Source: Symbiodinium natans
Lineage: Eukaryota; Sar; Dinophyceae; Suessiales; Symbiodiniaceae
Direction: 5' to 3'
Assembly (NCBI GenBank): GCA_905221605.1
Contig: CAJNDS010000965.1
Coordinates: forward strand, 1 to 47,589
DNA length: 47,589 bases
Under the pieces are notes generated by a model. That model saw only the letters and a list, made by a program, of their open reading frames with translations, was not told the origin of the DNA and ran no database searches. A program made the position numbers and the translations under genes. Positions 22,002 through 31,859 of the stretch are shown here, in pieces (position 1 is the stretch's first letter; each line of letters starts with the position of its first letter).

Positions 22002-22310
22002 CGTGGCGGAGCTTGTGTCTTGTGGTACAAGCCCGTGTAAGTGAGTACCGGGAAGCCTACCCTGTGAGGAGGCGGATCCGGCTCATCAGGCTTGGAAGCA
22101 GTTGGTTCAGCGGCTGTTGAGGCACTTTGGAGCCCGGGCAAGGTGGTTTGTCTGGAACTGGATTGGTTGTGACCGATCTTGGAGGAATACGGTGCTTGGT
22201 AGAGTAGAACTAAGGTTCTTCAGGAGCCTGGACCATCTGGTGTTGGTGAGAGAATTTTCGCCAGAAGACGTTGTGGAGAGACTGCAGGCTGGAGCCTGAG
22301 TTCAGGAACT
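22002..22310 (+). other. Untranslated leader of the plus-strand copia element
   Basis: About 310 bp between the 5' LTR and the gag ATG. The primer-binding site should lie at its very start (CGTGGCGGAGCTTG...), but I could not match it to a particular tRNA. Confidence 0.6.
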
Positions 22311-25300
22311 ATGTTGAATACACCCCCACGACATACCAGTGGAGCTCATGTGAGGAGTCCAAGAGGTGGACGAGAGCGTGGAAGCTCTGTGCCCATCATG
22401 GATGCTGAGACAAGGCGAAGGGTAGACCCTTTTCCGGGTTTGGGAAATCCCAACCCACTGTGGGTGCAAGGTTTGGCACAAGGAAGCCAACCTGTGTATG
22501 GCCCAGTGCCCAGAGGTCGAACTCCCGCCAGAAGCCCTCATGGGGTAGCTACTGGAGCACCCCAACAGACAATGGGAGGCCCTTCGTTTCCCCCTGGTTT
22601 GCCTCAGCAAGCGGTAGGAAGTCCTTCGTTACCACCAGGACTATCCACTGGACCTCCTCAACCTGTGGTGACACCATCACAAACATCACCCGACGTGCAA
22701 GGGTTGACGAGACAAGTGCGAGAATTGGAAAGCATGATGCAGCAACTGGTTGTGCAGCAACAGCAGTTTATGCAAACGATGACTTCGTCCATGGTGCAGC
22801 AACAGCAGCAGCATCAGCAGTGGATGATACAGCAGCATCAGCAACAGCAGCCACAGCAACAGCAACAGGTGAATCCCCCCTTACCTCAGGATGGTGTTCC
22901 TGAGAACATGCCCAGTTCTTCTTCGGGATGTCAAGGTGCATCGCCAGTGGGTACTCCTGCGAAGGGGACCCAGCTTTTTCGGATGGCGAGCCCAAGTCCC
23001 CCACTGAGACCTCCACCTCTGGAGCAAGAAAGGGAAAGGGATGTGTTTGCTCGATCGGACAAATGGTTGCCCAGTTTGCCGACCATTGACTTTTCGTCTT
23101 GGAAGGATCGCATCTCTGAAGCTCTTGGATTCTTGACCTGGATGGAGAAGCTGACCAGTTGGGTTGGTTTGGGTTCAGAAGTGTTTCCCAATGAGCTCAT
23201 GCATGCGGTGAAGACTCAAGAAGAGTCTCGGCTGAAACAGGATCGACTTACTGTGGAGCAACAGAAGAGGTCGACGAGGCTGATGCACATCCTGCGACAG
23301 ACTTTTGCAAATCATGAGAAGAGTTCTCTGATTTTGCAGACATATGTTGAAAGTGAGAGCACTTATCAACAATCTGGTTTTGTGGCTTTGAGATTGCTGG
23401 CGAAGGAGTTTTGCCTGAAGTCGCGAGCTGAATGCCTGTTCTTTCGGTCGCAGCTGGTGAATCAAACCGTGAAAGCACCCAGTATTCCGGAGATCATTCG
23501 AAAGATTGAGCATGAGTTGAACAAGTACACCAAGCTGCTCAATAGTCTTGATCCCGATGTGCATGCTGGTGGTTTGCAGATCCAAGAAGCGGATTCGGTT
23601 ATGGTTTTGCTGCGCAGTTTGCCAGATCGGTGTAGAAGCCATTGCTTGTTGCATGGCGATAGTGAATCGTTTGAAGATCTGAAAAGAGTTGCTCTGAAGT
23701 TTGAGGTGCAACAAAGGGTGTGGTCAGAAGCCCCTGGCACGAAGCTTCAACCTTTTCGAGATCCCAATGAGGGAAAGGGCAACGAAGGAAAACCAAAAGG
23801 CAAAGGAAAGGAACAGAAAGGCAAGCGCGAATCAAGCAAAGGTGCTGGCAAACGAGCTTCAAGCCAGAACAAGAAGGATGTGGAGTGCTATGTGTGTGGT
23901 GGAAAGGGACATTATGCCCGCGATTGCTGGTATAAGGAGGGAGATTCAGGCAAGAAGCCCAATTCCCCCAATGCTAAGGCGAAAGCCAAGGCAAAAGGAG
24001 ATCCCAAGAAGAAGCCCGAAAAGGGAAAGCCCAAAGGAAAAGGCAAAGGAAAGGGGAAGACAGTTGCTGAAGTCTCCCAAGAGGGTGAGTCGAGTGACTA
24101 CCAGCTAACTGGAGGTGAATGGAATGAACCTGAGTCAGAGGCCCGAGTGGAATCTGTGTTGCAACCTCTGGAAGGATTGCTCGATGAAGTGAGAAAAGAG
24201 TGGATTCCCCGGAGTACTGATGAGATAGATTGGTCATGGGAAGTTGAGACGAGAGTCCGGATTGCCGAGTTGGAGCATCGGATCTCTACCGATTTATCTC
24301 AGATGTTGCCATCTAAGTCAGTTCGGTCTTTGATGAAACCTCCGATGAATCAAGTCAAAAGCATGGAAAAGGATGATGCAAGCAAATGGTGGTTGATTGA
24401 CTCAGGAGCATCGGTGACTGTGATTGCGAAAAGATACTTGGATGAGTTCCAGATCTTGGATCGGAAGGCGTTGGGACCTAATGAGAGGTACTCAGCAGCC
24501 AACGATACCCCGGTGAATGTCTTCGAGCGAGTTCGCATCCGAGCCTTGCTGCCTATGTATGAAGGAAAGCAGTATCTTGGTTTGACATCGGTGTGTGTGA
24601 CTGGAGTTGTAGCAGATGTGGCTCACAACATCTTGAGCACCGAGCAGATGGTGAATACTGGTTGGGAAGTGAAGTTCACTCGAAGAGAGATTTCGCTGCG
24701 ACACGAGAAGAAAGGAGTCATGGGATATGGAGTATCCTGGGCTGGATGTCCTTGGATCTACCTGCAAGGTGATGCTGGAAAGCGAAAGAAAGTAACCTTT
24801 GGAAGAACTGAGGTTCGACCCATGGATGTGGATGATGGCCAACGACCGATGGAGGTTGATCAGATGCAGTCAGTGCAGTCAATGACCAAGAAAAAGCAAG
24901 AAGAAATGGAGCTGCATCGGATGCGAGGCCACATTCCTTTTTCGTCCGAATGTCCTCATTGTCGGATGACAAGAGGAACAACCCAGCATCGTCGGACCAA
25001 GGATGCTCAAGACCGACCCGTGGCGTTGCAAGCAGATTTCTGCTTCATCAACCTGGTAACTGGTACTTTTGCGAAAGACCAGCCGACGGCTCCCAACATG
25101 AAAGTACTGGTCATGACTGAAATGTCAACCAGAATGATTGGATGTCTGTTGGTAGGGACCAATGCTGACAATACCTCCAGCTGGATTCGTTATTGGATGA
25201 ATGCTTTCGGACTGGACATTGCAGGGTCTGCTGTACTGTTGAGGACAGACAGCGAGACAGCGGTGAGCGCCCTCATCAAGAGAGCCAATCTGGGGATTAG

Positions 25301-28300
25301 GATTGTGACCCAAAGAGCACCTCCGCAGGGACATGAAGCGGTTGGTGGTGTGGAAAGGGCAGTGAGAACACTCAAGGAGTTGTTCAGCACGGTGAGGTTG
25401 GATCTACGAGCGCAGGGCTTTGACTTGAAGAGAAGTCCTCGAGCGTTTGAGTTTGGTCTGATTTACTGTGCTGCAATGCACAATCACCATGCAGCTGCCT
25501 TTGATGGGAAGAAATCACCCCAGGAGTTGGTACTACAGAGATCCCTCCATGAGTGTGGATCGTCGTTGATAGGTGCTACAGTTCTGGCTGAGCTACCGGA
25601 TTCGATGAAAACCACGGCGCTCTCCCGGTTTGTGGAAGCAGCCTATGTGTACCCTGAAGTTGGTGGCTTGACTCATGTTGTGAGTGCCATGGTGGATGGT
25701 TGTCCAAAACACTTTCGAGCAAAGTCCATCAAGCACATCGTTCCGTTGAAGATTGGGTTGGAGCATTGTCAACATTTGCTCAAGGAGCATGATCCATCGG
25801 ATACATTGGCTCCCCCGATTCTGAAGGAGAAAGAGGATGGTGTGCCCGATCGGATTGAAGGTGAAGCGGACAAGGCCTTTGAGGGCCGAGTGTCTGAGGG
25901 ACCGACCACCGACATGAGCAAAGTTGGACCTCCAGCTGCATGGGTGAAGGAACATGGTGGCACAGCGAACTGTCCTGCGTGTGGTCCAAAAAGAGGAAAA
26001 GCCAACCACAATGCTGAATGCCGAAAACGGTATGATGATTGGTTGAAAGCTCAACGACAACGGTTGGAATCGAAAGAACCAACAGAGGAAACTCCAAAAA
26101 TGGACCAGAGAAGCTCAAAGGATGCGGGGGTGATGGAGTCTGGAAGTGAGCCTTCACTCCTGAAACGCCCGAAGATCACCTATGAGAGTCGACCAGATCC
26201 CAAGTTGGAGGAGAGGCAAAGCGTCCCAACACCTGCGACAGAAGTTGTGGATGTTGACATGGAGGATTTTGAGGATCCAAGTTTGCCTTACCAAGGGATT
26301 CCAGATGAGGCAATGGAACCTGGATACTTCGAAGGAGAAACTCCCGCTGAGGATGAAGCGATCCCAATGGAGGAAGAAAAACCTCAAATGGATGTGGATT
26401 CAGTTCCAAATGAGTCCAGTCGAGTTCCCCGGCGTTTAGAGAGTTTAACTTCAGATGTGAACTCAGTTCCAGATGAGTCCAATCGAGTTCCCCGGCTGAT
26501 CAATCGTATTTGTTTAGACCCAAGACTCGATGTGCCTCAAGGTCCTATTAAAATGGTAAGCAGTGACGAGAGTCCGAAGTTGGTACATGTGACCAATTCG
26601 ATTCTGCTCAACAAGAATAGCACTTTCCCGGAGTCCATGAAGGTGTGTGGATCCCAAGTTTGGCTGGCAAGACCCACGAGTGTTCTGTCTGAGATAGATG
26701 GATGTCCATTAGATGTGGATAAAACAGTGGAAGGCCGGCGAACTGAGCTGCAGAGTATGACTGCTCACAAAGCAGGGAGAGTGGTTGGAGCAGACGAGGC
26801 TCAGAAGTTTGCTCGTCAGCATGGGATAAAGATCATCCCAACCCGATGGGTCATAGGCCCAAAGGTGGTGAATGGCAAGGAAGCTGTGAGAGCTCGGTGT
26901 GTGGTGCAAGACATCGCAAAGGGGAGCACAGCATCATCTTTAGGACTGAGTGCTACGACTCCTTCTTTAGAAGCGTTACGGACGCTTTTGGCCATTGCTT
27001 CGGTAGATGCTATGGATATCGCAACTTTGGATGTTAGCACTGCATTCTTGCATTCCCCCCTTCCGAAAGGATCGAAGGCGATTATCCAATTGCCCAAGGA
27101 TGTTTCCGCCTGCAAGGACTATTATGTCCCGGTGTTTATGATTCTGGATCAAGCCATGAATGGTTTGAGAGTTGCCGCCAAAGCTTGGAACTTGAAGCTG
27201 GCGACAGTTGTGAAGAAAGTTGGGTTGAAGCAATGCCCAACGGAACCTTCCGTCTTCGAGGGCACTGTGAGAGGGAAAAGATTCCTCATGTTGTGCTATG
27301 TGGACGATTTGATTCTGTGTGGCACTAGAGATGCCATTCGGTTGGTGACCGACACCCTGAACGGAGAGTTGAAGATCAAGGAAACGGGTCGAATCACTTC
27401 CACTGGTGGAAAGATCACCTTTTTGGGGCGAGAGATTGAGAGACAAGGGAGTCATCTCAGGATGCGAGTGCCCCCGGCATACTTAGATGCCCTGTTCGAG
27501 ACAGAGTTCTGTAAGGACCTGAAGGTGGTTACTGCTCCTCCGGACATCGTGAAAACGGTCGAGAAGGGCAGAGCAAGTGGTTCGGATCCTGAGTTGAGTG
27601 ACACTGCAGCTGCGAGGTACAGAGCAGTACTTGGCCGGATTGCATGGTGGGGTCAGTCGAGACCTGACCTGAGTAGGTGGATGTCCATTCTTTTGCGACA
27701 AGTGATTAGGTTCCTAAAGGGACAATACCATGCATGGCAGTACTTTGGCCCTGATGGGAATGTACCAGACAGTGGGCCGGCGCAGCTGGAAGTGTATGCG
27801 GATGCCAGTTGGGCACCCCAAGCGTCGTTAGGACGAAGATCTGTGTCGGGCATAGCTATTTTTTGTAGAGGATGCCTGATCAAGGGAATCTCTCGAGTTC
27901 AAGGGTGTGTATCGCTGAGTTCTTGTGAAGCCGAGTTGAGAGCCATCTTGACTGCGGTACAGGAGAGTGAGGGACTTGCGACTTTGATCGGTCAGTTGGC
28001 CGAGTCAGATGTCACGATCCGATTGCACACTGACAGTTCCTCAGCGAGAGCGGTTTTGCTAAACCGTGGGTTGAGTAGGCGAGTTCGCCACTTAGACATC
28101 GCTGTCTGCTATCTTCAGGAGCGGATACAGGAAGCTCAGACCTTGAAGGTCATTTGGTGCCCGACAGCGGGAATGATCGCTGACGTTCTTACAAAGTGCT
28201 TGAGTCAAGTGACATTCTGTCAGCACCAGCAAGCTATGGGTATATACCCTGGTGAAGATGTGCAGCAGGTGTGGAGGATCTGTGGAATCCGACCAAGGGT

Positions 28301-30266
28301 TGGAGTTCAGGCATACCAGTGTGCCGAGGCAACTGGATGCAGTGTGGAGCAAGTTGGATCGTTGAAAAGTGTGAAAAAGTGTGGTGAAGTTTTTGAAAAT
28401 TTCCACCTTAGAAGTCCCGAAACCCTTCGTGAAGACTCTTCCCCTGAGGTTCAAGAAATGGATTTATGGTCCACCCGCAAAAGCTTTGGTTCAAGCACCA
28501 CGGAAGCTAGCCCTAGCCTGGAGCCTGTACCTTTGGTGAAGGACAGGAAAATGGCAGCTGAAGACAGCAGGAAGGGTGAGCAGGGTGCTGAGATGAAAAG
28601 CCCCTTTTGGTGTAAGGTTTGCAAATGGTTGTTCAGATCCGAGCATGCTGCCGGGTTGAGCTGGGATGAAAGTGGCAAGCCCAAGTGCGAAAAGTGCAAA
28701 CAGACTGTGACAGTCTCTGGCACGGATGCAAGCCATGCATTCCATCTCCGAGAGGCAGAGAAGGAGCGCCGAGCTGCTGGAAAAAGGGGTGATAAAGGTG
28801 AAAGCCGAGGCTCAGGCCAAGCTGCACCGAAACCCAAGGCCATGCCGAAGGTGATTGAACGGATGGTCGACGTGTTTCCGGAGCTGGCGGATCCAGAGCC
28901 GCCGAAGTGGTTCGGTGATGTGTCATGGAGTATCTGCCGGCGCGGAACTCCAGTGGATGAGCTAGAGCTCAAGGACGTGATAGGCACGCTATCCGACAAG
29001 GATATGTTGCGCTATCAAAGCTCATACGAGAAGCTGGTGAAGCCCATCCAGGAGGTGTGTGAGCTACAGGAGAAACCCACGAAGATCTTCGGAATCTTGG
29101 ATGTCCGTGGACAGATTGGTGGCAAGGCCATCATCTGGGAGATGGCAGTGAATGAAGGAGGACTGTACATGGAAGTGCCGCCGGGAACGTGTGGCCTGGC
29201 GATGTTGAGCTTCGTGAGGTACTTGAAGAGAAAAGGGATAATCCCTGTTTTGCTTCTGGGTGAGCACCAGGACCTCGGAGTCTTGCGGATGGTGGATCTG
29301 TTGTGCATGCTACCCATTTTGGGAGCAGAGAGGATCATGGAGGATGAAGCTGAGAGCTCGTATTATCCCCCATGGGTGTTGCGCTGGAAGAGAAGTGCAA
29401 AGGAAGGATCCTTGGTGTTTAAGGAACTGGTGGAGCGAGTGCGAGTGATTTCGATGTTGTCGTGTGATACACTTCGGATTCACGAGCCGGAGCTGAGGGA
29501 GAGACCAGTCCCCAAGTGGTCGTTTGTGGCCTACAGCCACTACAGATCCGTGATGGAGTCTGTTGCAGGATTCTTGGAGGACCTGGAGAAAAAGAAAGAG
29601 GAGATCACCGACACGCAGAGGGCGGCAAGCTGGAAGAAGGTGGTTGCGAGTGAGACTCGAAGCGGTGTTGTGTGGATCTGCAAGTGTAAGTGGCACTTGC
29701 CGACCGACTATGTGGTGAGGTTCAACTTGACGTTGCCTGCCGACATGTGGCAGCAAGCCTTTGGGATCATGGGTGAGAATGTTGGGAAACTCGAGAAGGA
29801 GGAAAAGGACCTGAAGCGGATCCTCAAGGCTGCAGCGGAACAGCAAGACCGAGAGTTCGAGGAAGCTGAGCGAAAGCGCAAGCGCATCGCCGACCTGTCA
29901 GCTGCCGAGGAAGAAGCTGCTAAGAGAGCAAAGCTGGAAGGCGAAGCGGTTCGCTCGCCTGTGTCAGTTGTACCATCTGAGTTGGATGCAGCAGCTATCG
30001 CGCAGATTGCTGAGCGTGTGAAGGCAAGCTTTAGTGTTGCCGATTTGGAGCTGATGTTGGAAGAGAAGAAGAGAAAGGTTGGAGACCAGCCAACTGAGAG
30101 GCCTGCGGAGACGCCAGCTGAGCCTAGCCGATCTTCGCAGGATGTGGTGATGGAAACGAGGACGGCTGAGTTGGCGGAGATGAAGGAAGCCGCCAAGGAG
30201 CGCCGCGCCAAGTTGATGGAGTCAACTGGAGCTGGCGAGAAGAAGGGCGAAGAGGATGAAGAATGA
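22311..30266 (+). CDS. Copia gag-pol polyprotein with long C-terminal extension
   Basis: Single 2651-residue frame from ATG at 22311. Order: Pro-rich N terminus; Gln-rich stretch (~150-190); gag helices (~245-480); basic linker; CCHC knuckle CYVCGGKGHYARDCW (526-540); protease LIDSGAS (Asp 697); integrase zinc finger HX4H/CX2C (869-884); DDE triad Asp909, Asp980, Glu1015 with the classic 35-residue D-to-E distance; an acidic linker with a second CCHC-type finger (1221-1237, CPACG...HNAEC); RT with CYVDDLILCG (Asp1665, Asp1666); RNase H with YADASW, SSCEAEL, LHTDSSSA and ADVLTK (~1829-1963). A ~680-residue extension with a CX2C-X21-CX2C pair and a charged coiled coil near the C terminus follows. 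The protein would copy the element RNA to DNA and insert it. The missing gag/pol boundary implies processing by the protease. Confidence 0.93.
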   Translation: MLNTPPRHTSGAHVRSPRGGRERGSSVPIMDAETRRRVDPFPGLGNPNPLWVQGLAQGSQPVYGPVPRGRTPARSPHGVATGAPQQTMGGPSFPPGLPQQAVGSPSLPPGLSTGPPQPVVTPSQTSPDVQGLTRQVRELESMMQQLVVQQQQFMQTMTSSMVQQQQQHQQWMIQQHQQQQPQQQQQVNPPLPQDGVPENMPSSSSGCQGASPVGTPAKGTQLFRMASPSPPLRPPPLEQERERDVFARSDKWLPSLPTIDFSSWKDRISEALGFLTWMEKLTSWVGLGSEVFPNELMHAVKTQEESRLKQDRLTVEQQKRSTRLMHILRQTFANHEKSSLILQTYVESESTYQQSGFVALRLLAKEFCLKSRAECLFFRSQLVNQTVKAPSIPEIIRKIEHELNKYTKLLNSLDPDVHAGGLQIQEADSVMVLLRSLPDRCRSHCLLHGDSESFEDLKRVALKFEVQQRVWSEAPGTKLQPFRDPNEGKGNEGKPKGKGKEQKGKRESSKGAGKRASSQNKKDVECYVCGGKGHYARDCWYKEGDSGKKPNSPNAKAKAKAKGDPKKKPEKGKPKGKGKGKGKTVAEVSQEGESSDYQLTGGEWNEPESEARVESVLQPLEGLLDEVRKEWIPRSTDEIDWSWEVETRVRIAELEHRISTDLSQMLPSKSVRSLMKPPMNQVKSMEKDDASKWWLIDSGASVTVIAKRYLDEFQILDRKALGPNERYSAANDTPVNVFERVRIRALLPMYEGKQYLGLTSVCVTGVVADVAHNILSTEQMVNTGWEVKFTRREISLRHEKKGVMGYGVSWAGCPWIYLQGDAGKRKKVTFGRTEVRPMDVDDGQRPMEVDQMQSVQSMTKKKQEEMELHRMRGHIPFSSECPHCRMTRGTTQHRRTKDAQDRPVALQADFCFINLVTGTFAKDQPTAPNMKVLVMTEMSTRMIGCLLVGTNADNTSSWIRYWMNAFGLDIAGSAVLLRTDSETAVSALIKRANLGIRIVTQRAPPQGHEAVGGVERAVRTLKELFSTVRLDLRAQGFDLKRSPRAFEFGLIYCAAMHNHHAAAFDGKKSPQELVLQRSLHECGSSLIGATVLAELPDSMKTTALSRFVEAAYVYPEVGGLTHVVSAMVDGCPKHFRAKSIKHIVPLKIGLEHCQHLLKEHDPSDTLAPPILKEKEDGVPDRIEGEADKAFEGRVSEGPTTDMSKVGPPAAWVKEHGGTANCPACGPKRGKANHNAECRKRYDDWLKAQRQRLESKEPTEETPKMDQRSSKDAGVMESGSEPSLLKRPKITYESRPDPKLEERQSVPTPATEVVDVDMEDFEDPSLPYQGIPDEAMEPGYFEGETPAEDEAIPMEEEKPQMDVDSVPNESSRVPRRLESLTSDVNSVPDESNRVPRLINRICLDPRLDVPQGPIKMVSSDESPKLVHVTNSILLNKNSTFPESMKVCGSQVWLARPTSVLSEIDGCPLDVDKTVEGRRTELQSMTAHKAGRVVGADEAQKFARQHGIKIIPTRWVIGPKVVNGKEAVRARCVVQDIAKGSTASSLGLSATTPSLEALRTLLAIASVDAMDIATLDVSTAFLHSPLPKGSKAIIQLPKDVSACKDYYVPVFMILDQAMNGLRVAAKAWNLKLATVVKKVGLKQCPTEPSVFEGTVRGKRFLMLCYVDDLILCGTRDAIRLVTDTLNGELKIKETGRITSTGGKITFLGREIERQGSHLRMRVPPAYLDALFETEFCKDLKVVTAPPDIVKTVEKGRASGSDPELSDTAAARYRAVLGRIAWWGQSRPDLSRWMSILLRQVIRFLKGQYHAWQYFGPDGNVPDSGPAQLEVYADASWAPQASLGRRSVSGIAIFCRGCLIKGISRVQGCVSLSSCEAELRAILTAVQESEGLATLIGQLAESDVTIRLHTDSSSARAVLLNRGLSRRVRHLDIAVCYLQERIQEAQTLKVIWCPTAGMIADVLTKCLSQVTFCQHQQAMGIYPGEDVQQVWRICGIRPRVGVQAYQCAEATGCSVEQVGSLKSVKKCGEVFENFHLRSPETLREDSSPEVQEMDLWSTRKSFGSSTTEASPSLEPVPLVKDRKMAAEDSRKGEQGAEMKSPFWCKVCKWLFRSEHAAGLSWDESGKPKCEKCKQTVTVSGTDASHAFHLREAEKERRAAGKRGDKGESRGSGQAAPKPKAMPKVIERMVDVFPELADPEPPKWFGDVSWSICRRGTPVDELELKDVIGTLSDKDMLRYQSSYEKLVKPIQEVCELQEKPTKIFGILDVRGQIGGKAIIWEMAVNEGGLYMEVPPGTCGLAMLSFVRYLKRKGIIPVLLLGEHQDLGVLRMVDLLCMLPILGAERIMEDEAESSYYPPWVLRWKRSAKEGSLVFKELVERVRVISMLSCDTLRIHEPELRERPVPKWSFVAYSHYRSVMESVAGFLEDLEKKKEEITDTQRAASWKKVVASETRSGVVWICKCKWHLPTDYVVRFNLTLPADMWQQAFGIMGENVGKLEKEEKDLKRILKAAAEQQDREFEEAERKRKRIADLSAAEEEAAKRAKLEGEAVRSPVSVVPSELDAAAIAQIAERVKASFSVADLELMLEEKKRKVGDQPTERPAETPAEPSRSSQDVVMETRTAELAEMKEAAKERRAKLMESTGAGEKKGEEDEE
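28215..30266 (+). other. C-terminal extension domain region of the copia polyprotein
   Basis: About 680 residues beyond RNase H, in frame with it. First ~130 residues have Cys-rich bits (YQCAEATGCSVEQ). A zinc-ribbon-like unit has CKVC at 28611-28622 and CEKC at 28686-28697. The next ~350 residues look globular, with hydrophobic strands (KIFGILDVRG, GIIPVLLLG, MVDLLCMLPILG) and conserved-looking Trp/Cys (VVWICKCKWHLPTDYVV). The last ~160 are Glu/Lys/Arg-rich coiled coil (~29790-29945) and a disordered tail. Position after RNase H is where some LTR elements carry an extra ORF, but I see no signal peptide or membrane segment, so an envelope role is not supported. Confidence 0.7.
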
Positions 30267-30998
30267 ACTGAGATGCTAAGTGATCTCAGTGGTTGGGTGG
30301 GTGAGTGAAACCCGCAGCCATTTTTTTGGAAGCCATGGCCGCGTTGCCGCCATGGAGCGCCCGCGATTTTTCTGGTTAGTGTGAGCCCTTGTTTCAGTGC
30401 ATGAGAAGTTTGCAAAGAGGAGGCAAAATGATGATGAAACTCAACGAGGGACTCTATAGCCCCTTCTGCAAGGCGTCTGATTGCCACCTCTGAAGACGTT
30501 TTTGGCTGATGGTACGCTGGAAGAAGCGAAACTATGAAGCCAATCTTTTCTTGAAGGATCAGCTAGCCGATGCTAGTTGGTGAGTTTGGTGACCTGGAAG
30601 ATGCGAGACTGAGGAGGAGTACCACGACAAGGTCGAGTGCTGAGTGGGAAACATCTGAAGCTTGCATTAATTCGTTTTCACGTGTTTGTCACCACGAACT
30701 CTTGGATTCGTTCCAAGACAACCCTGCCCCAGTGCAGGTGGATGCAAGTTTAATTCGTTTTTCACGTGTTTGGACAACGAACTCTTGGGTTACCAGTGAT
30801 GTGGACCCAGGACAACCTGCCTGATGGTGGGATCTTGCATGAGTTTTAAGTTTGATGTCAGAGATCGACTGGTGTGTTGTTTGTTTCGTTTGGTGGCGAG
30901 TACGCACCAAGGGAATGTGGCCAGGGCATCCCCTTAGTGTTGAAGTGCCGAGCTGGGCTTGGACTTCAGATCTTTGACATGAACCCTCAGCAAAATGC
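30267..30998 (+). other. 3' untranslated region of the plus-strand copia element
   Basis: No coding signature. Contains an imperfect two-copy direct repeat, TTCGTTTTCACGTGTTTG...AACTCTTGG, at 30667-30706 and 30751-30789 (period ~84 bp). Confidence 0.65.
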
Positions 30999-31010
30999 GG
31001 GGGGTGGAAG
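30999..31010 (+). promoter_or_regulatory. Polypurine tract of the plus-strand copia element
   Basis: GGGGGGTGGAAG directly upstream of the 3' LTR, the expected place and composition for the plus-strand DNA primer. Confidence 0.65.
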
Positions 31011-31014
31011 ATTG

Positions 31015-31376
31015 TGGCTGATCAGTGATGTTTTTGTCATGTTTTGGATCAGCTTGTATAGGTTTGTTTTGCTTCGGAGTGATTGGGAATCCGTGTGATC
31101 CCATCCTCGATGGTTTATGCCTCGTTGATTTCCAAGGAAATCATACGAGTGTGTTTTTGCCCAATACGCTATTTAAAGTGAGTGTGCAGTGTGTAGGAAC
31201 TTCGTTCTGAAGCTGAGTTTAAGCTCACAAGAGAGAATTCGTTTAGTTTGTGCACTTCGTGACTTTTGGCTCAAGTGGCTCTGACTGTGAAAAAGAGAGA
31301 GCTGTCCGCACTTGTGTGAGAGGTCAGGGTTCGTGCTTTCAAGGGAAAAGGTACCAGAGGGACCTTCGGTTTTTCA
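31015..31376 (+). repeat. 3' LTR of the plus-strand copia element
   Basis: Matches the 5' LTR from TGGCTGATCAGTGATG to TTTTTCA. The TATA-like box is at 31170-31177 and the spliced-leader-like 12-mer at 31264-31275. Confidence 0.9.
31264..31275 (+). other. Spliced-leader-like 12-mer in the 3' LTR
   Basis: TTTTGGCTCAAG, same as at 21890-21901. Confidence 0.45.
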
Positions 31377-31687
31377 CGCTTTTTGTCTTTCGTTTTTGCG
31401 TGTTGCAATATTCCCTGGATTCAGCACCATTCAACGAATTTTCAAAATTTCAAGTTTCCGAAAATGTTGACAAAATCAACACTTGATCAGTCAAATTTTG
31501 TTGAGTGTTTCGCTCGCCCTTCGCTCGCACTTATTCACATTCTGGCAATACACTTTGCAATTTCCAAGCGGTTTGGCTTGGGCGTCGCGCGCAACCTTAA
31601 CGAATCAACACCACGGTTGAACTCGTCTCGTCCTGCAGTTGATTTCTGTCCAAACGGCACTGTCAGAGGCTTTTAAAAACACTTGTT
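31377..31687. other. Flank of the copia element, no gene seen
   Basis: AT-rich sequence with a short inverted GCTCGCCCTTCGCTCGC motif near 31510. No coding signature. Confidence 0.5.
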
Positions 31688-31859
31688 TCGAAGCATTGAA
31701 CTTTTGCAAGCTGCAGTTTCCACCGATGTTGACTCTGCACCCTTCTTTTCTCCTCTTCTGCCTTTAGGCCTTGCACCAAAACCTGTAGAATCTGAAACCC
31801 AAGATGAGGGGCAGGAAAACTGATCGAAAAGGTAGGGAAGCTCCAGTAACCTCCACAGT
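31688..31859 (+). mobile_element. Right half of a MITE-like inverted-repeat element
   Basis: From GAAGCATTGAACTTTTGC to AGTAACCTCCACAGT this is nearly identical to 32330-32489, the right half of the complete element ~470 bp downstream. The left half and left inverted repeat are missing. Confidence 0.8.

Larger units (their letters stand above)
21644..31376 (+). mobile_element. Apparently intact Ty1/copia-type retrotransposon, plus strand
   Basis: About 9.7 kb with LTRs at 21644-22001 and 31015-31376, a ~310-bp leader, a single 2651-residue gag-pol frame, a ~750-bp 3' region and a purine-rich tract before the 3' LTR. All catalytic residues expected for protease, integrase, RT and RNase H are visible and there is no stop or frameshift. 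The LTRs differ by roughly a dozen positions by eye, so insertion is not very recent. I did not find a clear target-site duplication (CGATTTC on the left against CGCTTTT on the right). It is unusually long for copia because of a C-terminal extension. Confidence 0.92.

Noticed and set aside
28215-30266. Envelope-like ORF in the C-terminal extension
   Set aside because: No signal peptide, membrane helix or furin-like site; it is fused in frame to pol.
21637-31384. Target-site duplication for the plus-strand copia element
   Set aside because: Flanks CGATTTC and CGCTTTT do not match convincingly over 4-6 bp.
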